From Pirellulaceae bacterium (GTDB taxonomy: Bacteria > Planctomycetota > Planctomycetia > Pirellulales > Pirellulaceae), in assembly GCA_013002105.1 (NCBI GenBank), contig JABDKS010000757.1, positions 1-29,331 on the forward strand: 29,331 nucleotides of DNA. Reading direction: 5' to 3'. Each line of letters starts with the position of its first letter. Position 1 is the stretch's first letter. This document shows positions 8,508 through 17,464 of the stretch, piece by piece. The translations under genes and the position numbers were made by a program. Below the pieces are notes generated by a model that was given only the letters and a program-made list of their open reading frames with translations, was not told the DNA's origin and did no database searches.

Positions 8508-8621
8508 GCCGTTTGGGCGATAGCCCCGGTTCCAGCATCTGGCAACTATAACTATGGCATCTCGCAACTGGGGCATCTGGCAATTCTGGCATCTGGCAAC
8601 CGGGGCTATCGCCCAAACGGC
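8508..8621. repeat. 114 bp element: perfect 24 bp inverted repeat enclosing four GCATCTGGCAAC copies
   Basis: The arms at 8508-8531 and 8598-8621 are perfectly complementary over 24 bases (outer end GCCGTTTGGGCG, inner end AGCCCCGGTT). The 66-base interior plus the start of the right arm carry four copies of GCATCTGGCAAC or a close variant, at 8535, 8557, 8573 and 8589 (spacing 22, 16, 16). It lies in the 340-base gap downstream of hrpB and upstream of the dehydrogenase, both on the minus strand. No coding potential is convincing. It resembles a miniature, non-autonomous or REP-like repeat. A processing, attenuation or termination role on the hrpB transcript is possible. Confidence 0.8.
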
Positions 8622-8716
8622 CAACATCGGATTTCCAGTAATGATTCAATCGACCGGCCGCTGACGCGTCGCGGCTCACAGGATCAGCTCTCGGGGATTA
8701 ACATCGATGTCGAACG

Positions 8717-11311
8717 CTACGACCTTGGTTTCAAGCCGTTGTGGGTTGCTTTGGCGGTTGTCGGGTCTTCGGGCCAATGATGTTTTGGATACCGCCGTCG
8801 CAAGTCTTTGCGGACTTGACCGTACGTGCTGCTCCAGAAATTCGCCAGGTCCTCGGTGATCTGTTGTGGACGACGATTGGGACCGAGCAGATGAAGCTGC
8901 AATGGGACCTGGCCGCCAGCAAGTTGTGGTGTTTCTTTCCAACCAAAGAGTTCCTGTATGCGGACTTCCATGATCGGCGGTTTGCCATCGGCGTACTGGA
9001 TACGGATGGAATTGCCACTGGGGACGGTCATTCGATCGGGTGCATTTTGTTCGATCACTTGGAGTTGGTCGTAACTGTATCGGCCACGGAAATGATCCAG
9101 CCACGGCGCTTTACCGAGTTCGTCAATCGAGGTGCGAGACTGGCAAAGTTGCAGCAATACCGACTCGATTCCTTCCTGATCCAATGCGGGTAACGATAGC
9201 TCGGGTAGATGTTGCGTAACGAATCGCACGCGAGCAATGAAGTGACTGATCTCTTTGTCTTTGCTCGAAAATAACCGCTCGATATCTTTGCGGGCCTGTT
9301 GAAATAATAGCTGACCGACCGTTTCGCACGGTTTGCATTCGATCGGTGACTCGGATAGCAGCAAGTCATCGAAGTAGCAACGTCGGCGGGCAACGACTGA
9401 TCTGGTTGTTGGATTAAAGAACGGTTCATCGACCCAGCGAATCAACCGCTCGTCTAACCACTCGACTTGGACCGCCGACGCGGCGCGCACGAGCGCCTCG
9501 GTGCCTTTGGAATCGACATCGATACACAAAAATAGTTCGCTCGATCGGACCACGGATCGTGAGTCAAGCTTCACTCCGCGCTGGCCGACCATCACGCCTC
9601 GGTCGCTGCCCGGATTTCGGCGTCGGGCCACGCGATCGGGATACGCAGCCAGCAGCGCACGCATCAAGGATTCTTCATCGGACCGATCGACTGATTTTGT
9701 CGGGTCATCGGCTTGGGCAATGGCCGCTTTGGGGACCAGTCGAAGCAGCTGTTTGGCGACGCGCTGCACCTGTTTTGCCACGCCGACTTGAATTGCAATG
9801 CGGGAATCACCATCGGCAAACGCTTGCAGTTTTTCCACGCGGTCGACGATATCACTGGGTGCATGGGAGTCACTGAGTGAATCGGCACGATCATGCGAGA
9901 GATTGGATTGCCGTCCACGAATCGTTCCGATCGGACGGTCAGCACCGCGAAAGGGATCCCGCTCGGTCAACAGGGCGGCCGCGATCGCTGCCTGCTGTGC
10001 AACACCCCGCTGGGCTGCGGCAACCATGAACCGCGCCAGCCTAGGGTGCAGCGGCAGTGCCAGCATGTGCATTCCGATCGCTGTGACAGACGCATCATCG
10101 TCGATCGCGCCCAGACCCCGAAGCAACTTGTCGGCGGCATGGACGCTCGCTGGTGGAGGCGGTGTGAGCCAGGGAAAATCGGCGGGATCCCGTTCGCCCC
10201 AGGCGGCCAAGGTCAACATGGCGGCGGAGAAATCATTCCGCTCGATTTCCGGCGTCTCGCGTTCGCGACGCGAGCGATGGGAATTGGCGGGCCACAGTCT
10301 CCAGCAAACGCCTGGTTCGGTTCGGCCGGCACGGCCACTGCGCTGTTGGGCCGACGCCTGCGAAATCGGTTCCAGGCGCAAGGCGGGCATGCCCACATTG
10401 GCTTCGAATCGCATCACACGAGCTTGCCCGCTGTCGATCACGCCGGTCACGCCGGGGATGGTGACGGAGGTTTCGGCCACGTTGGTCGCCAAAATGATTT
10501 TTCGTCGATCACTTGGTGCCATTACCGCGTCTTGATCTTGGGGCGAAAGGTCTCCGTAAAGCGGCATCACCACCGCGTCCCGATGGAGACCCTGTTGCTC
10601 GATGGCCCGCTGAGTTCGTCGGATTTCGCCGACGCCAGGTAAGAAAACCAGTACATGGCCAGCCGTTGATCGCAGCACATCGGGTAGCACATCGGTGATT
10701 TGTTGCTCGATGCGATCGCGTGACAACGATTTGCTGTAATGAATGTCAACCGGATACGCCCGACCCTCGCTGGTGACGGCTGTTGCATCGCCCAAAAAAT
10801 CGACGATCGGTGTGGGGTCCAACGTCGCCGACATCACGACCAGTTTCAGATCCTCGCGCAACGTGGTCCGTATTCGCTCGAGCATGCCCAGCACCAGATC
10901 CATTTCCAGCGAGCGTTCGTGGAATTCATCCAAGATCACGCAGGCGGCGTTTTCCAACAAAGGATCGGAACTGAGTCGGCGGAGCAGTACACCGGTGGTC
11001 ATCGCGAGGATCTTGGTTGACGACGTCGCGCGTCGGTCAAACCGGACGTGGTAGCCGACGTCTTTGCCTAAATCGGCTCCAAGCAGATGGGCGATTCGAT
11101 GGGCAGCCGACCGCGCGGCAAGCCGGCGCGGTTGCACCAACACGATTTGACCTGACTTGGCGATGCCGGCGGTCAACAGTGCGGGCGGGACACCAGTCGT
11201 CTTGCCCGCTCCCGGGGGCGCCTTTAAGACGACCGGCCGAGATTGGCTGACCGCGGCGACGATCTCGGGTAAACACCGAGCGACTGGGAGATCCGTCGTT
11301 GGCTGGTTCAA
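8717..11311 (-). CDS. hrpB: ATP-dependent helicase HrpB
   Basis: The 864-residue DEAH/DExH-box helicase is slightly longer than E. coli HrpB. Visible motifs: Walker A PPGAGKTT (32-39), DEFHERS (128-134), SATLD (161-165), LVFLPGVGEIRR, LATNVAETSVTIPGV and QRSGRAGR. It ends in the HrpB-specific C-terminal domain (LDHFRGRYSYDQL, PSGNSIRIQY, VRIQELFGW, YPKHHWPEDP). HrpB is a putative RNA helicase in bacteria with a poorly known substrate. The start is TTG at 11311, since no ATG lies before the Walker motif. It begins six bases after the stop of the CE15 esterase gene, suggesting translational coupling to an enzyme with no obvious functional link. Confidence 0.93.
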   Translation of the reverse strand: MNQPTTDLPVARCLPEIVAAVSQSRPVVLKAPPGAGKTTGVPPALLTAGIAKSGQIVLVQPRRLAARSAAHRIAHLLGADLGKDVGYHVRFDRRATSSTKILAMTTGVLLRRLSSDPLLENAACVILDEFHERSLEMDLVLGMLERIRTTLREDLKLVVMSATLDPTPIVDFLGDATAVTSEGRAYPVDIHYSKSLSRDRIEQQITDVLPDVLRSTAGHVLVFLPGVGEIRRTQRAIEQQGLHRDAVVMPLYGDLSPQDQDAVMAPSDRRKIILATNVAETSVTIPGVTGVIDSGQARVMRFEANVGMPALRLEPISQASAQQRSGRAGRTEPGVCWRLWPANSHRSRRERETPEIERNDFSAAMLTLAAWGERDPADFPWLTPPPPASVHAADKLLRGLGAIDDDASVTAIGMHMLALPLHPRLARFMVAAAQRGVAQQAAIAAALLTERDPFRGADRPIGTIRGRQSNLSHDRADSLSDSHAPSDIVDRVEKLQAFADGDSRIAIQVGVAKQVQRVAKQLLRLVPKAAIAQADDPTKSVDRSDEESLMRALLAAYPDRVARRRNPGSDRGVMVGQRGVKLDSRSVVRSSELFLCIDVDSKGTEALVRAASAVQVEWLDERLIRWVDEPFFNPTTRSVVARRRCYFDDLLLSESPIECKPCETVGQLLFQQARKDIERLFSSKDKEISHFIARVRFVTQHLPELSLPALDQEGIESVLLQLCQSRTSIDELGKAPWLDHFRGRYSYDQLQVIEQNAPDRMTVPSGNSIRIQYADGKPPIMEVRIQELFGWKETPQLAGGQVPLQLHLLGPNRRPQQITEDLANFWSSTYGQVRKDLRRRYPKHHWPEDPTTAKATHNGLKPRS

Positions 11312-11317
11312 ACCGCG

Positions 11318-12610
11318 TTACTTTTTCAGATGCCGATCGGCAAAGTCCAGGTACTGCTGCCAATCAAAATCGGTGACATCGTGGTTGCCGGTCCGCAGGT
11401 GATAGCCGATCGTGCCGGACTTGATCGGTGTGTCGGGCTGAACTTGATCGAACGTCGGAACGTTGGAACCCATGCCATCGGTGCCCAGCAATCGGTAGAC
11501 AGGATCCGCGTGGCTGGCAGCTAAAAACTCTCCTTTGGGGTCGGCCCACTTGTCGCCCGTCGCACTGGCCACGTACACCGCCCGCGGCGCGATGAGCGCA
11601 AGCAATTCATGCTGATCGACCGGGCAGGCGTTTTCGTTTTCGTTGTACTGGGTGTAGTTGTCACAGAACCAATGAGGAAACGAAGTATTGATCCGACCAA
11701 TGGTTTCCCCGATCGCACGACGGCTGAGCGCCGCCCCGCCGCAACCCGAGTTGTTGCTAATCACCATTTTGAAACGAGGATCCGAGGCGCCGGCCCACAG
11801 CGATGTTTTGCCTAGTCGCGAGTGGCCAAAGACGGCAACGTTCTGGGCATCAATCGTGTCATCTTGTTGCAGGTAATCCAGTGCCCTGCTGAGCCCGTAA
11901 GCCCAGGCAGCGATGCTACCCCACTTTTCATTCTCGGGAATGTCTTTGGTCTGATCGGCAAATTGACCGTGAATTCCGTTTTTGAATCCGTCATCAAAGT
12001 CGGGATCGATATCACCGTAGTAGATCGTCACCAGCGCGTAGCCACGGTCAATCATCATTTCGACCGGCCAGCGACTGGCGGCCGCGCCGCGCGCCTGCTC
12101 GGTCGCTTTGTCATTTTTGACGGTGCCATTTTTTCGATCTCGCATCCAGCGATCGTTCAGTGAGATCGATGGATCGGGATCGACGCTGTGGTTGCCTTGA
12201 AAATTCAGACCCAAGAAAGCGGGTGCGTTTGGGACGGACTTGGGCGAATAAATCAACAGCCGCATCGATTGGGCGTCGGGCGACTTACCAAAGAACACAT
12301 CGACTTCGCGACGAATCGCCTTGCCGCCGACCGCGTCGTTTTTGGTACTAACCAACGCGTGTCGAATCTCGCAGGCTGGCGGACTGACTCCATAAACTTG
12401 CTGAGCAAAAAGTTTGACAAGTTCTGGCCGTCGCACTTCGTTCCAGTCTCCAGCGGTTGTGACTGGCTTGCCCGCCTGGGTGACCAACGGATCGGGCAGT
12501 TGAAACTCGGGGATTTTGGATTCGTCGTAATTTGCAACGAACTTCTGAGCCTGACAACTCAGCGAGACGGAGACCAAAAACAGAGCGCCAAGAATGACTC
12601 GAAGCAACAT
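11318..12610 (-). CDS. Exported glucuronoyl esterase-like alpha/beta hydrolase (CE15 type)
   Basis: The 430-residue protein starts at the ATG at 12610, giving a clean signal peptide (MLLRVILGALFLVSV, cleavage near CQAQ). A longer start at 12655 adds 15 residues ahead of the signal. The nucleophile motif GHSRLGK places Ser264; SNNSGCGGAALSRR follows, and a C-terminal GNHDVTDFDWQQYLDF offers His410 as the catalytic base. The acidic member may be E302 or a residue near 354-357. This pattern is typical of bacterial CE15 enzymes, which cut ester bonds between lignin alcohols and glucuronic acid of xylan. Marine planctomycetes carry many such enzymes, probably for algal or plant polysaccharides. 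It lies 133 bases after the DinB-like gene and six bases before hrpB. Confidence 0.85.
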   Translation of the reverse strand: MLLRVILGALFLVSVSLSCQAQKFVANYDESKIPEFQLPDPLVTQAGKPVTTAGDWNEVRRPELVKLFAQQVYGVSPPACEIRHALVSTKNDAVGGKAIRREVDVFFGKSPDAQSMRLLIYSPKSVPNAPAFLGLNFQGNHSVDPDPSISLNDRWMRDRKNGTVKNDKATEQARGAAASRWPVEMMIDRGYALVTIYYGDIDPDFDDGFKNGIHGQFADQTKDIPENEKWGSIAAWAYGLSRALDYLQQDDTIDAQNVAVFGHSRLGKTSLWAGASDPRFKMVISNNSGCGGAALSRRAIGETIGRINTSFPHWFCDNYTQYNENENACPVDQHELLALIAPRAVYVASATGDKWADPKGEFLAASHADPVYRLLGTDGMGSNVPTFDQVQPDTPIKSGTIGYHLRTGNHDVTDFDWQQYLDFADRHLKK

Positions 12611-12743
12611 CGATGAGCCTGGTGGGAAGGAAGGTGATACTGGTGGGACGAGCATTATGGCTGGTCAATGCCGCGACCGCAAAGCGTTTGTCGGTTTGGG
12701 ATCGAGTTGCCTGAATCAACGCCCCATTCGGATGCCAATCGGG

Positions 12744-13265
12744 TTACGCCGGACCCAGCCCCTTTGCTCGTCGCCATGCACTTAACTGGCCGATGTGCAA
12801 CATGACGTGCCCGCCAACGTAAAAGCCATACATGGCACCCTTGGTGGGAAACTTGGCCTGCATCCCCTCGTTTGGGTTCGGTTGGGTGAAGAGATCATCG
12901 TCTGCCTGACGCAAAGCATCGATCGCCGCCCGATATGAATCAAAGAAGGCGGTGGTGATTTCCTTCATCGCTGGATAGATCGACCCGTCGGGATCGTCCA
13001 CGCAGGTGGCGTCCTTGGAAAAAACTTTTATGAATTCCTCCGATGGCTGGTAGGCCGACGCGTCTTGGTCCAGTCCGGCGATCACGTTGCGACCGTACAA
13101 ACTCAGGTGCCCGAATATAAACGCGGGGTGATTGGACTCGATCACCGTGTCGCCGATGCGGGCCAAGCGAGCAAACTGGTCGGGCGTGATGCCGTTGAGC
13201 AATCGTTCAGCGTATCCGAGGCCCAATTCAGCAGAAGCGGCGATCATCGGTCCGATGTTTGGCAT
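12744..13265 (-). CDS. DinB-like four-helix metal-binding protein
   Basis: The 173-residue helical protein has the His pattern of DinB/YfiT-type proteins: HPAFIFGHLSLYGR near residues 46-59, and HVMLHIGQLSAWRR near the C-terminus. These supply the usual His ligands for one metal. The ATG at 13265 gives a full-length domain with no signal peptide, so it is cytoplasmic. Members act as thiol-dependent S-transferases (bacillithiol, mycothiol or glutathione type) or are uncharacterised. It leads the minus-strand run and is divergent from the ThuA gene across 190 bases. Confidence 0.8.
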   Translation of the reverse strand: MPNIGPMIAASAELGLGYAERLLNGITPDQFARLARIGDTVIESNHPAFIFGHLSLYGRNVIAGLDQDASAYQPSEEFIKVFSKDATCVDDPDGSIYPAMKEITTAFFDSYRAAIDALRQADDDLFTQPNPNEGMQAKFPTKGAMYGFYVGGHVMLHIGQLSAWRRAKGLGPA

Positions 13266-13455
13266 GGGGTGGGTATCTTTGGGTCGAGAAGGAAGCAGAA
13301 TATCTGAAAATTTATGTTACGCGTTTCTCCCGGCCGGATCGATCCCCACCGCCCGGTTATCATCGGAACTTGGCCGACGAATCCGACGGCTGCTGCGACC
13401 CGTTTCGCCGTCAGGGCGTGAGAAAATGCCAAATCACTTATAGCCAAGGGACCCG

Positions 13456-14439
13456 ATGATGCGTGCGAGATCCATGTTTGCCAGTGGCCTGTTGGCGGCT
13501 GTTGTTGTGTTGGTCGACCTGTTTGCGACAGGTTTCGCGTTGCCCGCGGCGGCCTCAGCCGAGGAGGTACCCCGTATTCTGTTTTTGACACAAAGCAAAG
13601 GATTCACGCACGGTTCGGTCCGGCGAAAAGAAGGGACACGCGCACCGGCCGAATTGGCGATGTTGCAACTGGCCAAAGATACCGGTGCGTTTACCGTTTA
13701 CTGCAGTCTAAATGCGGAAGCCGACATCACTCGCGAGAATTTGCAGAAGTATGACATCGTTGCCTTCTACACCACCGGCAAACTACCGATCGCCGAGGAA
13801 GATGCGAACTATCTGCTGAACGATTGGCTGCACCAAAAGGGTCACGGTTTTATCGGTTTTCACAGCGCCACGGACACCTACAAAGATTTCGAGCCCTATT
13901 GGGACATGATCGGCGGCACGTTCGACGGTCATCCTTGGGGGGCCGGATCGAAGATCACGGTCGAAGTACACGATCCGGATCACCCAACGATGAAACCGTT
14001 CGGCCAATCGTTTGAGTTTCAAGACGAAATCTATCAGTATCGAAATTGGCAACCCGAGAAAGTCCATGTGTTGATGAGTATCAACATGGCGCAGACGCAA
14101 ACCAAACGACCCTACCACGTGCCGATTGCCTGGTGCAAACAAATCGGTCAGGGACGAATGTTCTACAACAACTTGGGGCACCGCGAAGAAACGTGGCAGG
14201 ATCAACGATTTTTGGATTCGATTGTTGCCGCGGTGCGTTGGGTGACCGGAGAAATCGATGGAGATGCCACGCCGAACCCGGAGGTCTCCAAAGCCTATGA
14301 CGAGGCCTCCAGACAAGCGGCAAAATTAGCAGGAATCACACGAAACTCGCTGGAACAGGATAAGAAAAGGCAGGCGGCGCAACGTCGTGCACGCCAACAA
14401 GCCGAAGCGAAGGCGGCCAAGGAGGCGGCGGCAAACTAG
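13456..14439 (+). CDS. Exported ThuA-domain protein
   Basis: The 327-residue protein has an N-terminal signal (about 1-36, ending AAASAEE) and a ThuA-like glutamine-amidotransferase-fold domain (about 38-255). Motifs include ILFLTQSKGFTH, the GFHSATDTY loop, GGTFDGHPW and NLGHREETW. A charged alpha-helical tail rich in Lys/Arg/Ala/Gln (about 280-327) follows. ThuA proteins work in trehalose/sucrose utilisation through 3-keto sugars; planctomycetes have many exported paralogues of uncertain substrate. Two ATGs lie at 13456 and 13459. DUF1080 and TIM-barrel genes about 3-5 kb away encode enzymes often linked to the same keto-sugar chemistry. Confidence 0.87.
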   Translation: MMRARSMFASGLLAAVVVLVDLFATGFALPAAASAEEVPRILFLTQSKGFTHGSVRRKEGTRAPAELAMLQLAKDTGAFTVYCSLNAEADITRENLQKYDIVAFYTTGKLPIAEEDANYLLNDWLHQKGHGFIGFHSATDTYKDFEPYWDMIGGTFDGHPWGAGSKITVEVHDPDHPTMKPFGQSFEFQDEIYQYRNWQPEKVHVLMSINMAQTQTKRPYHVPIAWCKQIGQGRMFYNNLGHREETWQDQRFLDSIVAAVRWVTGEIDGDATPNPEVSKAYDEASRQAAKLAGITRNSLEQDKKRQAAQRRARQQAEAKAAKEAAAN

Positions 14440-14527
14440 TCCGTTCTGTTTGGCCTCCGCGATCGATTCTTGTTACAACCTTGCTCATCCATTCGACTTC
14501 TTTTGTACTCGGGGTGCCGGTCCGCTC

Positions 14528-15004
14528 ATGTCCACACAAGACCCATTTGATCAACAGTTCCCCGACGAACCCAATCCCTACGCGCGGAACCCGTACACGC
14601 CGACGGCCGAGACCGGTGGTCCGCCGCCGTCCGGTTCGAATCCGCTATTGATACCGGCTATTTTTCTGATCGTGTTCGCATCGTTGACGGTCTTTGGCGG
14701 CGTGGTGCAATTGGCACAGGTCGCCACCAACGGAGTTCCCCAGCCAGCCAATCAAGATCCAGCCCAAGCGGCCGGTTTCACCATCGGGTTTTGGTCATCG
14801 GCGATCCTGATTCCGGTGATGAACCTCGTTGTCGTGGCCGGCGGTATCGCGATGCTGCGTCGAAAGGCCTACGCATTGGCAATGTCCGGCGCGATTTGTG
14901 GTGTCGTTCCGATATGCGGACCCTGCCTGGTACTGGGAATCCCGTTCGCGATTTGGGCGCTCGTGTTGCTTAACAAACCTGAGGTCAAAGCGTCGTTTGG
15001 TTAA
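14528..15004 (+). CDS. Small Pro-rich-headed membrane protein, unknown function
   Basis: I do not recognise the family. The 158-residue protein begins at the ATG at 14528 (MSTQDPFDQQF) with a cytoplasmic-looking Pro/Asn/Tyr-rich head (about 1-45). Three or four membrane segments follow: IPAIFLIVFASLTVFGG, FTIGFWSSAILIPVM, LVVVAGGIAMLR and CGPCLVLGIPFAIWAL. It ends LLNKPEVKASFG. Small proteins of this layout are common beside unrelated genes in planctomycetes. The frame stays open upstream to 14387 inside the ThuA gene, but that extension is arginine-rich and is rejected. The gap from the ThuA stop is 88 bases. Confidence 0.7.
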   Translation: MSTQDPFDQQFPDEPNPYARNPYTPTAETGGPPPSGSNPLLIPAIFLIVFASLTVFGGVVQLAQVATNGVPQPANQDPAQAAGFTIGFWSSAILIPVMNLVVVAGGIAMLRRKAYALAMSGAICGVVPICGPCLVLGIPFAIWALVLLNKPEVKASFG

Positions 15005-15324
15005 GCACGGCTTGGTTAATCATCGTCTGGCCGTCGGTGGGGACGTGTCACGCCGTGCGCGGTCGACCGCGATTTGGCGCGCGGTCGTCGTCTTGTGCCT
15101 GATTTCACAAGCCGACACATGGTCGATGTCGACGATTTAAGTTGTCATTGGTTGGCTGAAACGCGTTACCATAGAAACGTTAGCTTCGGGTTCTGGCCGA
15201 TCAACCGCTTATCGATTCGCCAACGAAGTTCATGCATGCACCGTGGATGCGTGCGCGGTTCCAAACTTCACTTAAAACCAACTGGGAGACAGGCATCCCG
15301 TTTGGAAATGGGAGCGTCCCGATT

Positions 15325-16683
15325 ATGAAACGTCGCAACGCTGTCGCATGTGATGAGGCGATGTTGATTAATACGGCAGGGGATCGACCAATCGATCCCT
15401 TGAACACTCGGGTTCTCGATCGGCACTTGGAGAACCTCCATCTTTTCAAACTCGGTTTGCGCAATTCGCTGGGCGTGGATCTGCGAAACGACGAGCATAC
15501 GTGCGCCGGTGACGACCGGGAGTCGAAACCGGTTTTGTTTAATTACCTGAGCGAAGTCTTGCCGCTGCTGGAGAGTCAGGTTCGCCGCCTGGAGGCATCG
15601 CAGCAGCGTATCTACGCCAAGATGGCGGATGCGGCGCTGACTTCGTTTTGGGAAATCTATTATCGATTCCAACCCTTGATACATCACCATGCCGACCGCA
15701 GCGGCGTGGAGGTGGACGATTTGGGCAATATCCTCGGTCGAACGATCTTGTTGTACGACAAAAAACTTGGCTTCAAGTTTTTCACCTACCTGGAAAAAAC
15801 GCTTCGCGAGTCCATCAAGAATCTACGAGGTCGCGAGTACGCCCGGGAGTTCCACTTGCCGTTATCGGCAGGTCGCCTGATGCCGCAATTGTTATGGATT
15901 TTGGATCAGGAAACGCTTCGACTCCAGCGGCGACTAGCGCCGGCCGAAAGCGACCGATTGGTGATCGATTTTTTACAATCACATCGGGCAAAATTCTCGC
16001 CGCCGACGATGGCCCAAATCGCTCAAGCTGTACGCAGCCAGCGTCGCACTGTATCACTCGATTTGTCACCCCACGCCTGCGAATCCAGCCCAGGTTGCCA
16101 ACCGAGATTTGCGTCATCGCCAAGTGACGAGGTGGAAGCCCGGGACGAATATGAGCACATGCTGCGGCGCGTTCATGATGCGATCGTCCGGGCGGGTTTT
16201 GATGCTCGCGAGCAGGCGATCTTGCTGCAGCGTTTGGATTTGACTTACGACCAAGATCTTTTTGCGCAGCTGGAGCGGGAGCGGACGGCGGGAAGTCTGC
16301 GGAATCGGCGATCCCAGTTGCTGGTTCGTTTTTTTGCGGCCCTGCACGCGGATCAGGCACCGCATTTTGGTCGGTTTTTGCATGCCGACCCGTTGGCGTC
16401 CAAGCCAATGTTGCTGCGTGTGATCGGAGACGTCGCCCAGCAATGCGGCGTGAGCGTCCAGTTTGTGAACCAGAGCGTCATGAACTCGATGTCGCTGAGT
16501 GATTCGGTCTACCGGATTTCGATTTCTGAACGGGGAAGATTGGAATCGTTCTTACAAGTAGCGAATGATCACCCGAGAGATCGAGTGTCGATCAGTGGGC
16601 ATTTGTACAACAAGCTCAAGGCCGCGTTGATCGATCAAGATCGACAGAAATTTACTTGCGTCTTTGCAAGATTCAGCGACTAA
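15325..16683 (+). CDS. Divergent sigma-70-like protein with long C-terminal extension
   Basis: The 452-residue protein has a stretch at about 130-180 that follows sigma-70 region 2: VDDLGNILGRTILLYDKKLG, then FKFFTYLEKTLRESIKNL and a basic segment ending FHLPLSAGRL. This compares with DLIQEGNIGL...FD..KGYKFSTYA..WIRQAI...RLP in housekeeping sigmas. About residues 222-250 resemble region 3: PPTMAQIAQAVRSQ and RRTVSLDLS. After SPSDEVEARDE a helix ends FDAREQAILLQRL, as region 4 usually starts. The region 4 helix-turn-helix itself is poorly recognisable, and about 110 further residues follow. The ATG at 15325 has GGGAG ten bases upstream. An in-frame ATG at 15232 would add 31 residues. Function as a sigma factor is inference. 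It is convergent with the DUF1080 gene. Confidence 0.65.
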   Translation: MKRRNAVACDEAMLINTAGDRPIDPLNTRVLDRHLENLHLFKLGLRNSLGVDLRNDEHTCAGDDRESKPVLFNYLSEVLPLLESQVRRLEASQQRIYAKMADAALTSFWEIYYRFQPLIHHHADRSGVEVDDLGNILGRTILLYDKKLGFKFFTYLEKTLRESIKNLRGREYAREFHLPLSAGRLMPQLLWILDQETLRLQRRLAPAESDRLVIDFLQSHRAKFSPPTMAQIAQAVRSQRRTVSLDLSPHACESSPGCQPRFASSPSDEVEARDEYEHMLRRVHDAIVRAGFDAREQAILLQRLDLTYDQDLFAQLERERTAGSLRNRRSQLLVRFFAALHADQAPHFGRFLHADPLASKPMLLRVIGDVAQQCGVSVQFVNQSVMNSMSLSDSVYRISISERGRLESFLQVANDHPRDRVSISGHLYNKLKAALIDQDRQKFTCVFARFSD

Positions 16684-16737
16684 TTGGATCGCAATGCGCG
16701 ACCGCCGGTGCTGAACCGACCTGGCAAAACCAATCTC

Positions 16738-17427
16738 CTAAAGTGGTTGGATCACGACGTCTTTGAACCAGACGACTTGGCCGTGGTTTTGGAATCCGAT
16801 GCGACCGCGTCGTGGCAGGTCCTTCAGCGCGGTCTTGAATTTATTGGACGATCCATCGGGGTTCTTTTGCGGCGTGTCCCATCGATCGATGTCGGCTTCG
16901 TTCACAATCTGACCATTGATTTCGATCGTCAGCTTGGATCCGTGTACCGTTAGTTTCAGATCGTTCCATTGGCCGACCGGGTTGGCGGGATTGCCACTGG
17001 CTGCCTGGCAATCGTAAAAGGCGCCATTGAGATTTTTGGGATCCTTCTTGCCTTTGACCTTTTGAAATCCCACGTCATCGGTTAATTGAACTTCGAATCC
17101 GCCCTGTACCGGATTGTCTTTGTCGGTTCGAAAAAAAACGCCCGAATTAGCCGATGGCGAAAGCTTGTACGAAAGCGTCAAAACGAAATCGCCGTAAGTT
17201 TCTTTGCTCCAGATATAGCCCATGCCTTTCACACGCTCGGTGCCGTTTTTCGCTCGGACCGTTTCCATCTTGCACATCATGGCATTGGATTCCGGATCGA
17301 TCACCCAACCACCAGGCGAGTACTCCCAAGCGTCCAGCGACTTGCCGTCAAACAGTGTCGTCGGTTCGTCCGCGTTGGCGAGTGATGGGACGAGACACAG
17401 TAGGCCGAACAAAAAGTAGCGATGCAT
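16738..17427 (-). CDS. Exported DUF1080 protein (3-keto-disaccharide hydrolase family)
   Basis: The 229-residue protein has a signal peptide (MHRYFLFGLLCLVPSLANA, cut before DEP) and one DUF1080 (PF06439) beta-jelly-roll domain filling the rest. Hallmarks include TTLFDGKSLDAWE at the domain start, YGDFVLTLSYKLSPSANSG, FEVQLTDD, GQWNDLKLTVHG and GRIGFQNHGQVVWFKDVVI at the end. Family members hydrolyse 3-keto-glycosides or bind glycans, usually in the periplasm. It starts 37 bases after the DUF1853 stop on the same strand. Confidence 0.88.
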   Translation of the reverse strand: MHRYFLFGLLCLVPSLANADEPTTLFDGKSLDAWEYSPGGWVIDPESNAMMCKMETVRAKNGTERVKGMGYIWSKETYGDFVLTLSYKLSPSANSGVFFRTDKDNPVQGGFEVQLTDDVGFQKVKGKKDPKNLNGAFYDCQAASGNPANPVGQWNDLKLTVHGSKLTIEINGQIVNEADIDRWDTPQKNPDGSSNKFKTALKDLPRRGRIGFQNHGQVVWFKDVVIQPL

Positions 17428-17464
17428 GAGCGTGGGCTGGTTGTCGTTGGTAGCGAATGAAATG

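Noticed and set aside
9798..10642. Long plus-strand ORFs (245 and 249 residues) inside hrpB
   Set aside because: They lie antisense to strongly conserved helicase motifs and have Arg/Ser-rich, domain-free products.
11318..12610. Acetyl xylan esterase or PHB depolymerase instead of CE15
   Set aside because: The GHSRLGK nucleophile motif together with the late GNHDVTDFDW His region fits CE15 better.
14387..14527. N-terminal extension of the small membrane protein into the ThuA gene
   Set aside because: The extension is an Arg-rich out-of-frame reading of the Lys/Ala-rich ThuA tail; the internal ATG at 14528 gives a normal protein.
14630..14650. Possible tRNA T-arm (GGTTCGAATCC-like string)
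   Set aside because: It sits inside a coding frame and no acceptor, D or anticodon stems can be built round it.
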